Assembly (NCBI GenBank): GCA_003233535.1
Contig: QIMA01000323.1
Span: 1 to 5,962 of the forward strand
Reading direction: 5' to 3'
From: Rhodanobacteraceae bacterium
GTDB lineage: Bacteria; Pseudomonadota; Gammaproteobacteria; Xanthomonadales; SZUA-5
Length of the DNA: 5,962 nt
In this document: piece by piece, positions 1 to 4,620 of the stretch
Layout of the letters: the number at the start of each line of letters is the position of its first letter
How positions within the stretch are numbered: position 1 is the first letter of the stretch
Program-made: the position numbers and the translations under genes
The notes under the pieces: model-generated
What the model saw: only the letters and a program-made list of their open reading frames with translations
Databases searched by the model: none
What the model was told of the DNA's origin: nothing

Positions 1-752
1 TTGTCAGTTAAGAAGCCACCTCCAGGCATTGCGACCGGCGCGCCCGCGGCTGTGCCGACTGCCAGAATGGATAAACGTATACCGCGGCGCTCCAACTCTT
101 CGCTCATGCGCACGGCAGTGCGGTTAATGCCGTCAGTAAAGAGCACGATTTCACCGCCATTGACCCCTGCGCCTTCGAGTAGGTCGATGGCCTTGCGGAT
201 ACCCAAATCTGCACGAGCCCCACTCACCGGCATGAGCCCGGGTTCTAAAACTTCGGCCAAATTGCGTAAGGTCGCCACATCACTGGTTAGCGGTGCAACC
301 GCAAATGCGCGGCCGCCAAACACGACCAAGCCGGTCTGGCCGTCCTGCTGACGTGCCAGCCAGTCGATGAGCTTGTAGCGAGCACGCGCGAGGCGATTCG
401 GCTTGAGGTCTGACGCACCCATCGATGGCGATAGATCGAAGACGGCCACGCGTGCAGCCTGACTGCGGGCTAGCGGAAGCGACTGCTGGTCCCATGCCGG
501 TCCACTCAGGGCCACCAGCAGCATTGCTGCCGCTGCTAACAAATAGGGACGTGGGGAGCTGGCTGCCTTGCCCTCGCGCCCCTGCAGTAGAAAGGGCAGC
601 AAGCGTGCATCGACGACCCGACTCCAAGTGCCGCGATCACTGCCGCCGCTGGGGGCATAGCGCCACAGCACAGGCAGTAACAGCAGGCCGAACAGCCACC
701 ACGGTCGAAGGATGGTGAGCGCACCTAAATGTATGGGCAGATCCATGCTCAT
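1..752 (-). CDS. batB: BatB-like membrane VWA-domain protein (partial, 3' end outside window)
   Basis: The frame is open for 250 codons from the ATG at 752 to the window edge, so the C-terminus is missing. A hydrophobic segment lies at about residues 15-31 and a second at about 70-86, followed by a VWA domain starting near residue 100. The MIDAS signature DLSPS is at 106-110, followed by the BatB-like stretch DLKPNRLARAR (115-125), and the acidic MIDAS loop FTDG is at 205-208. The loop that usually supplies the MIDAS Thr/Ser reads MPVSGARADLG (174-184), so that ligand may be absent. The start overlaps the batA stop by four bases (ATGA), and an AGAGG ribosome site sits 7 bases upstream. By family knowledge this is a membrane-anchored VWA protein, often with C-terminal TPR repeats, working with BatA and MoxR. 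The TPR part, if present, would be outside the window. Family call is firm; the exact role is not known. Confidence 0.9.
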   Translation of the reverse strand, partial: MSMDLPIHLGALTILRPWWLFGLLLLPVLWRYAPSGGSDRGTWSRVVDARLLPFLLQGREGKAASSPRPYLLAAAAMLLVALSGPAWDQQSLPLARSQAARVAVFDLSPSMGASDLKPNRLARARYKLIDWLARQQDGQTGLVVFGGRAFAVAPLTSDVATLRNLAEVLEPGLMPVSGARADLGIRKAIDLLEGAGVNGGEIVLFTDGINRTAVRMSEELERRGIRLSILAVGTAAGAPVAMPGGGFLTD

Positions 753-1747
753 GCGCGGGCCTCTTTCCAGCGCAACGCGCTGCCTGCCAACACGCTCAGC
801 AGTGCCAAAAGCAGCGCCGCGCTGAGTGGGTATGGATAGAGTTCGATCACCGGCCGTAAGGCCTGATCGTCCTGTTCGATCGGCTCTAGCTTGTCGATCT
901 CGTCGTAGACCCGATTCATCTCTGCGGTGTCGCGTGCGCGGAAGTATTGGCCGCCGGTTTGTTCGGCGATACTTTTTAGCGTGGCTTCGTCTAAATCGGC
1001 AGAGGGGTTGATCACGCGATCGCCAAACAGGCTGCGCTGGACCATTCGCTCAGCGCCGATGCCGATGGTGTGGATCTTCACGTTGGCGCTGGCGGCGAGC
1101 TCAGCGGCCTTAAGCGGTGCGATATTGCCGGCCGTGTTGGCGCCGTCGGTCACCAAGATCAACACGCGCTGCTCGGCCGGTTGATCGCGCAATCGCTTCA
1201 CCGCCAGACCTAGTGCATCACCGATGGCGGTTTCCTTCCCGGCCAAGCCAATCTCTGACTCTTCCAACAGCGTCCGCACCGTCTTATTGTCGAAGCTCAG
1301 AGGGCTTTGCAGATAGGCCTGACGGCCGAACAAGATCAGCCCAACGCGATCACCTTCGCGGCGGGAGATGAACTCGCCCATGATCACCTTCAAAGCGATC
1401 AAACGATTGACCAGCTGACCGCGAATCTCCATGTCCTTCATTTCCATGGAGCCAGACAGGTCGACCGCCAGCATCACGTCGCGACCACTGATCGGTTGCG
1501 ACACCGGTTCACCCAGGCGGATCGGCCTGCTTGCCGCAGCAACCAGCAGCGACCAAATGACTAACAGTAGGAGGGCGCGCCAAACCCGCGAACGCTGGGC
1601 CTGAGTCTGCTGCAAATCGCCACCCAATCGCGCCATGAACGGCAAGCGCAAAGCTGGGCCCTGGTCCGCAGCCGCGGGAATCAGCAGCGCCAGGATCGGC
1701 AGCAGGCCCATCCACAGCGCCCAAGGCCAGGCCAATTCGGCGCTCAT
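749..1747 (-). CDS. batA: BatA-like membrane VWA-domain protein
   Basis: This is a complete 332-residue protein, a usual length for BatA-type proteins. Hydrophobic segments are at about residues 7-25, 56-73 and 306-325. They suggest two N-terminal anchors and one C-terminal anchor around a VWA domain (about 89-290). The MIDAS appears complete: DLSGS at 96-100, Thr173 in GKETAIGDAL and Asp201 in VTDGAN. It should therefore bind a divalent metal and a partner protein. In known Bat operons this protein works with BatB and the MoxR ATPase in envelope or oxidative stress tolerance; that role is inferred here from family and context. The start ATG overlaps the stop of the DUF4381 gene by four bases (ATGA), and GGAG lies 8 bases upstream of it. 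The end overlaps batB in the same way, so translation is probably coupled on both sides. The family call is secure, the physiological role less so. Confidence 0.95.
   Translation of the reverse strand: MSAELAWPWALWMGLLPILALLIPAAADQGPALRLPFMARLGGDLQQTQAQRSRVWRALLLLVIWSLLVAAASRPIRLGEPVSQPISGRDVMLAVDLSGSMEMKDMEIRGQLVNRLIALKVIMGEFISRREGDRVGLILFGRQAYLQSPLSFDNKTVRTLLEESEIGLAGKETAIGDALGLAVKRLRDQPAEQRVLILVTDGANTAGNIAPLKAAELAASANVKIHTIGIGAERMVQRSLFGDRVINPSADLDEATLKSIAEQTGGQYFRARDTAEMNRVYDEIDKLEPIEQDDQALRPVIELYPYPLSAALLLALLSVLAGSALRWKEARA
760..764 (-). promoter_or_regulatory. Ribosome binding site of batB
   Basis: On the minus strand AGAGG precedes the ATG at 752 with a 7-base spacer. This favours the ATG at 752 over the second in-frame ATG at 746 (residue 3), which would be 13 bases away. 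The site lies inside the 3' end of batA. Confidence 0.6.
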
Positions 1748-2232
1748 AGCTGGCGCTCCATTCGCTTTATGGTCTCGCCGCTAATCTCTAGCAGCGACGA
1801 CAAGTCCTCGGGTGCATCCGGTCGGTACGGCCCGGCTATGAGCGCTTGACCGCTGCCGCCGACGAAGGCGTCACGGCCTAACTGCTGGTCCAGCCAGCGC
1901 GCCCATTCGTCGCCGTGCAGTTGGGCCACGGTCGGGTCTAGCCGCACAGCCGCTCGGCGCAATAGGGCCGAGAGTTGACATAGGGATAGTCTGGCGTTCG
2001 CGCCTTGTTCGTATTCGCTCTTCAGTTTTAGCCACTCGCGTTGCGCCGCACCGGCCCAGTGACGATGCCGCGCGTGCTTGCGCAGCGCGCGGATTGCGAA
2101 GAACGCAATCAGCAGCACGAGCACTGCCAGCAGCCACCAGCCTGGGGCGGGCGGAAACCATGAGGGTTCTCCGGGTAAATGCAGGTCGCGCAGCTGCGGA
2201 CCGCTAGCTGGGGTGGGTGCGGCGTTTTGCAT
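1744..2232 (-). CDS. DUF4381 family single-pass membrane protein
   Basis: This is a 162-residue protein. Near the N-terminus it has LRDLHLP (14-20) followed by WFPPAPGWWLL (25-35), which is the recognisable opening of DUF4381 proteins. One transmembrane helix follows at about 31-50, then a basic stretch (RKHARHRH, 51-58). The remaining ~100 residues are probably cytoplasmic and helical, including LSALLRRAAVRL (87-98) and GDEWARWLDQQL (107-118), also typical of the family. No enzymatic motif is visible. The start was set at the ATG at 2232, which overlaps the DUF58 stop by one base (TGATG), with a weak GGGG 5 bases upstream. The frame continues open to an ATG at 2361, but those 43 extra residues are Arg/His-rich, precede the conserved opening and would overlap the DUF58 gene by about 130 bases. 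By position it is probably a structural partner linking MoxR/DUF58 to the membrane VWA proteins; this is inference. Confidence 0.9.
   Translation of the reverse strand: MQNAAPTPASGPQLRDLHLPGEPSWFPPAPGWWLLAVLVLLIAFFAIRALRKHARHRHWAGAAQREWLKLKSEYEQGANARLSLCQLSALLRRAAVRLDPTVAQLHGDEWARWLDQQLGRDAFVGGSGQALIAGPYRPDAPEDLSSLLEISGETIKRMERQL
1756..1759 (-). promoter_or_regulatory. Ribosome binding site of batA
   Basis: GGAG on the minus strand ends 8 bases before the ATG at 1747 and lies within the last codons of the DUF4381 gene. It supports the start that overlaps the upstream stop codon. Confidence 0.6.
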
Positions 2233-3176
2233 CAGTACCCCGTCGCGGTCTTGAAGCTCGGTACACCGCGACGCTTTCCGCCCATGGCGCGGGCTAGCGT
2301 GCGGGCTGCCGGTTCGTCGGTGCTTAGCCGGGTAAGCGGAATCTGCGCCGAGTCCATGCACGACTTAAGCTGCTCCACATGCGCTTCCCAGCCGGCGTGA
2401 TAGTGCTCGCGGACGCTGTTGGATCGCGCATCTAGCCACGCTTTGCGTTGGCCATCGGTGACCGCATATCGGCCCGGCGGTGGCGGCAGATCTTCGAGCG
2501 GGTCAGTGATCCACAAAGCGCGCACGTCTTGATGCCGCCGCAGTGCACGCAGCCGCCGCTGGGCGTCATCGTCCAGTTCGTAGAAGTCGCTGATGATCAC
2601 CGTCAACGCGCCGGGTCGTGCTAGCCGCTGCAGGCGCGCTAATGCATTGCCAAGTCCAGTTGGTCGCTGCAGTGATTCGGCGCCCGCTGGAACACTGCGA
2701 ACCAGGGCCTGAATCAGCGCCATTACGCCGCGCCGCCCGCCGGCTGGGGCCATTTCATGGTGATCAGGCTCCAGGGCCATGACCGAGCCCACACGGTCAC
2801 CGCCGTGGATTGCCGCCCAACCGAGCAGTGCGGCTGCTTCCGCAGCGAGCTCGGCCTTAAGCACGCGCCGGCTGCCGAAGTACATCGACGGTGCGAGGTC
2901 TACCAGCATCAGCACCGGCCGCTCACGCTCCTCGGTGAACAGCTTGGTGTGCACCTTGCCTGTGCGCGCAGTGACTCGCCAATCGAGTTGACGCACGTCG
3001 TCGCCCGGCTGGTAGGGCCTGGATTCCAGATAGTCCGCGCCGCGACTCTTAAAACGCGAGGCGTGGCTGCCCGCCAACGCCGTACTGACCGGACGCCCAG
3101 GACGTATCCCGAGCGCGCGCGCCTCGCGTTCAAGCGCGATCAGATCTCGAGCTTCGATGCTCCAGCTTTGGCTCAT
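2232..3176 (-). CDS. DUF58 domain protein (VWA-like, cytoplasmic)
   Basis: This is a 314-residue protein with no transmembrane segment, matching the short proteobacterial form of DUF58 rather than the longer membrane form. The core signature is clear: GADYLESRPYQPGDDVRQLD (46-65), directly followed by WRVTARTGKVHTKLFTEERE (66-85). A VWA-like strand with DLAPS (93-97) follows, where the usual MIDAS pattern DxSxS has Ala in place of the first Ser. A second acidic strand, VIISDFYE (193-200), resembles the distal MIDAS loop. In the family, DUF58 proteins are encoded next to MoxR ATPases and are thought to be their VWA-type partners; no enzymatic activity is assigned. The gene starts 40 bases after the moxR stop, with no clear Shine-Dalgarno sequence and a small hairpin touching the ATG. 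No other in-frame start codon was found between the moxR stop and this ATG. It ends overlapping the DUF4381 start by one base. Confidence 0.95.
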   Translation of the reverse strand: MSQSWSIEARDLIALEREARALGIRPGRPVSTALAGSHASRFKSRGADYLESRPYQPGDDVRQLDWRVTARTGKVHTKLFTEERERPVLMLVDLAPSMYFGSRRVLKAELAAEAAALLGWAAIHGGDRVGSVMALEPDHHEMAPAGGRRGVMALIQALVRSVPAGAESLQRPTGLGNALARLQRLARPGALTVIISDFYELDDDAQRRLRALRRHQDVRALWITDPLEDLPPPPGRYAVTDGQRKAWLDARSNSVREHYHAGWEAHVEQLKSCMDSAQIPLTRLSTDEPAARTLARAMGGKRRGVPSFKTATGY

Positions 3177-3189
3177 GGCTAGCGAGCCA
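3176..3189 (-). promoter_or_regulatory. Small hairpin at the DUF58 start codon
   Basis: On the minus strand the arms TGGCT and AGCCA enclose a CGCT loop, and the last A of the second arm is the A of the DUF58 start codon. It sits in the only real gap of the operon, where no Shine-Dalgarno sequence is visible. A five-base stem is weak, so a role in tuning translation is only a possibility. Confidence 0.25.
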
Positions 3190-3216
3190 ACGGTCCAATG
3201 GCGTGCAGTCGCATCG

Positions 3217-4203
3217 TCAAGGAACTGGAACCCGGGCGATCAGCTCGTTGATGATGTGGTCTGAATCGATGCCCTCGGCCTGCGCCTCGTAGCTGACCAA
3301 CAGACGGTGGCGCAATACGTCTGGAGCGACTGCCTGAATGTCACCGGGCGATACATAGTCCCGCCCGTCCAGCCAGGCGTGGGCCCGCGCACAGCGATCC
3401 AAGCCGATTGATCCGCGCGGCGAGACGCCGAAGGCAATCCAGCGGGCTAGATCTTCGCCCCAGGGTTGGGGGTTGCGACTGGCTAGGACTAGCGCGATGA
3501 GGTATTCCTCCAGATTAGGCGCCATGTAGAGATCGATGATTTCCTTGCGCGCTGCAAAAATCTGCTCCTGCGGAATCGGGGTCATTCCTTTCGCATTGGA
3601 CTTTGCGTCGCCACGCGCAGCTGAGCGCGCGAGCTCCAGGATGAGTTTTTCGCTGCCGGCGTCTGGATAGCCGATACGCACGTGCAGCAAGAAACGGTCT
3701 AACTGCGCTTCCGGCAGTGGATAGGTGCCTTCCTGTTCGATCGGGTTTTGCGTCGCCATGACCAGAAACAGCTCGGGTAGCGGGTAGGTGACCCTACCTA
3801 CCGTCACCTGCCGTTCGCCCATCGCTTCGAGCAAGGCTGATTGAACCTTCGCCGGAGCTCGGTTCACTTCGTCTGCTAGCAACAGATTGTGAAACATCGG
3901 ACCCTGCTGAAACTCGAATCGATGTTCCTGTGGGCGATAGATTTCCGTGCCGGTGAGGTCGGACGGCAACAAATCAGGGGTGAACTGAATCCGATGAAAC
4001 TCGCCATCGATATGTTCCGTCAGCACCTTGATTGCTGTGGTCTTGGCCAGTCCGGGAGCGCCCTCGACGAGCATGTGACCATCGGCGAGTAGCGCCATGA
4101 GGAGTCGGTCATTGAGTAGGCTCTGGCCAACAATGCGCTGATTCATGACCTCGCGCAGTTTTTCGAACGATTGAAACGTCGACTCGGTGGTTTTGCTATC
4201 CAT
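3217..4203 (-). CDS. moxR: MoxR-family AAA+ ATPase
   Basis: This is a complete 328-residue protein of normal MoxR length. AAA+ motifs appear in order: Walker A GAPGLAKT (48-55, with the GLAKT variant usual in MoxR proteins), Walker B LLLADEVNRAP (107-117, Asp111 and Glu112), sensor 1 TQNP (151-154), the arginine-finger region PLPEAQLDRF (162-171) and the sensor 2 region GVSPRGS (259-265). A helical lid domain follows to the C-terminus. All catalytic elements look intact, so it should be an active cytoplasmic ATPase that probably forms a hexameric ring. MoxR proteins act as chaperone-like remodelling factors with VWA-domain partners, here most likely the DUF58 and Bat proteins encoded downstream. 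It is the first gene of the leftward operon. The ribosome site is poor: AGGA lies about 15 bases from the ATG. A candidate ECF-type promoter lies about 45-72 bases upstream. Despite the name, nothing here relates it to methanol oxidation. Confidence 0.97.
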   Translation of the reverse strand: MDSKTTESTFQSFEKLREVMNQRIVGQSLLNDRLLMALLADGHMLVEGAPGLAKTTAIKVLTEHIDGEFHRIQFTPDLLPSDLTGTEIYRPQEHRFEFQQGPMFHNLLLADEVNRAPAKVQSALLEAMGERQVTVGRVTYPLPELFLVMATQNPIEQEGTYPLPEAQLDRFLLHVRIGYPDAGSEKLILELARSAARGDAKSNAKGMTPIPQEQIFAARKEIIDLYMAPNLEEYLIALVLASRNPQPWGEDLARWIAFGVSPRGSIGLDRCARAHAWLDGRDYVSPGDIQAVAPDVLRHRLLVSYEAQAEGIDSDHIINELIARVPVP

Positions 4204-4223
4204 AGCTGGTCAGACTCGTCCTG

Positions 4224-4269
4224 TGTTCAAAAAGTTGGGCAACCGCTGTTGACCGGAGAATTGTTCAAA
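4224..4269. repeat. Directly repeated octamer TGTTCAAA
   Basis: TGTTCAAA (plus strand) occurs at 4224-4231 and again at 4262-4269, 38 bases apart and so roughly on one face of the helix if the helical repeat is near 10.5. The second copy lies in the spacer of the candidate moxR promoter and the first is between the presumed transcription start and the ATG. The pair could be a regulator binding site or coincidence. Confidence 0.25.
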
Positions 4270-4275
4270 GGTTCC
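4248..4275 (-). promoter_or_regulatory. Candidate ECF-sigma (RpoE-like) promoter of the moxR operon
   Basis: Reading on the minus strand, GGAACC (4275-4270) is followed after 16 bases by GTCAAC (4253-4248). This resembles the GGAAC ... GTC pattern recognised by many extracytoplasmic-function sigma factors. Transcription would start around 4241 and leave a leader of roughly 38 bases before the moxR ATG. The match was found by eye and such short motifs occur by chance, so this is tentative. No convincing sigma-70 promoter was found at a comparable distance. Confidence 0.3.
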
Positions 4276-4294
4276 CGAAATTTTACTGCGCGAT

Positions 4295-4306
4295 TGTAGA
4301 CCTACA
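4295..4306. promoter_or_regulatory. Short palindrome upstream of the moxR promoter region
   Basis: TGTAG-AC-CTACA is a five-base perfect inverted repeat with a two-base centre. It lies about 20 bases upstream of the -35-like element of the candidate moxR promoter, where an activator or repressor dimer could bind. The arms run TGTA then TACA, the reverse of the BlaI/MecI-type arrangement. No regulator gene is in the window. Confidence 0.25.
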
Positions 4307-4327
4307 GATTGGCGCGGACTGGATCTA

Positions 4328-4466
4328 GCCCGGATATTTCATGAACTCGCGCGATGCTCGCGCAGGACATTGGTAGGCCAGTGGTTTTTCTGCAAGAGCG
4401 GTGTAGTGGTTCATACACCCGGCTGAAGAAAAATCGCTGCACGAGTCAGCTGTCTGGCGGGCGCCA
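4328..4466. repeat. Structured intergenic segment, possible interspersed repeat or insertion-element relic
   Basis: Three stem-loops occur within about 140 non-coding bases. The first is GCGCGA-TGC-TCGCGC at 4349-4363, a perfect 6-base stem. The second is at 4397-4424, where AGC plus GGTGTA pairs with TACACC plus GCT around an 8-base loop and a 2-base bulge. The third is TGGCG-GG-CGCCA at 4455-4466. In addition, AGCCCGG...ATGAAC (4328-4346) is echoed in inverted orientation by GTTCAT...CCCGGCT (4409-4424), with one mismatch and a different spacer. There is no ORF and no T-tract terminator. The combination looks like a mobile non-coding repeat or the remains of an insertion-element end, but one copy cannot prove that. 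Confidence 0.3.
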
Positions 4467-4482
4467 TCATCGCAAGCCAAGA

Positions 4483-4546
4483 AGTCAAACCGCTGGACTG
4501 CTCTTCTCAGCCCTCAGCTCTCAGCCCTAGTTAAATCAGTTTGACT
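4483..4546. repeat. Perfect 8-base inverted repeat around a 48-base loop
   Basis: AGTCAAAC at 4483-4490 is the exact reverse complement of GTTTGACT at 4539-4546. The enclosed 48 bases contain the triple heptamer repeat. The right arm includes TTGACT, which resembles a sigma-70 -35 box for the peptidase gene, but no good -10 box follows at the usual distance. Confidence 0.4.
4507..4527. repeat. Three tandem heptamers, TCAGCCC type
   Basis: TCAGCCC, TCAGCTC and TCAGCCC follow one another without gaps, with one substitution in the middle copy. Its length may vary between strains by slippage. It lies in the untranslated spacer about 94 bases before the peptidase start and inside the 8-base inverted repeat; no function can be assigned. 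Confidence 0.6.
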
Positions 4547-4620
4547 CGCTCCCGGCAACCGAATCTTGTCGCCCGATCCGGATAAGATAGCCGGCTTACT
4601 GACCATGCTCGAGCCCCTCT

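Larger units (their letters stand above)
4204..4620. other. Divergent intergenic region without genes
   Basis: These 417 bases separate the moxR operon from the S9 peptidase gene, which are transcribed away from each other, so both promoters should lie here. No ORF of useful length, tRNA or rho-independent terminator was seen. The moxR-proximal part (about 4204-4310) holds the candidate promoter, octamer repeat and palindrome; the middle holds the hairpin cluster; the right part holds the heptamer repeat. For the peptidase only weak signals exist, such as TAAGAT at 4583-4588 as a possible -10 box. Confidence 0.7.

Noticed and set aside
1..351. Plus-strand open frame of 116 codons at the left edge.
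   Set aside because: It lies entirely antisense to batB, whose protein matches a known family, and its Pro/Ser/Ala/Arg-rich sequence is typical of a shadow frame in GC-rich DNA.
2233..2361. Longer DUF4381 protein starting at the ATG at 2361.
   Set aside because: The 43 extra residues are Arg/His-rich and precede the conserved family opening, and they overlap the DUF58 gene by about 130 bases. The TGATG junction at 2232 is the better start.
2757..3182. Plus-strand open frame of 141 codons.
   Set aside because: It is antisense to the DUF58 core motif region, has a composition typical of a shadow frame and resembles no family.
3217..4203. A methanol-oxidation (mox/mxa) cluster because of the MoxR name.
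   Set aside because: No methanol dehydrogenase or cytochrome genes are present; the neighbours are DUF58, DUF4381 and Bat proteins.
4295..4306. BlaI/MecI-type operator.
   Set aside because: That operator has TACA followed by TGTA; here the order is reversed, and no blaI- or blaR-like gene is present.
4349..4363. GC-rich hairpin as a rho-independent terminator.
   Set aside because: No T-tract follows on either strand, and the flanking genes are divergent, so no terminator is expected here.
4541..4588. Sigma-70 promoter for the S9 peptidase, using TTGACT (4541-4546) or TAAGAT (4583-4588).
   Set aside because: The two hexamers are 36 bases apart, and neither has an acceptable partner at 16-18 bases. 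They are mentioned only as weak signals.
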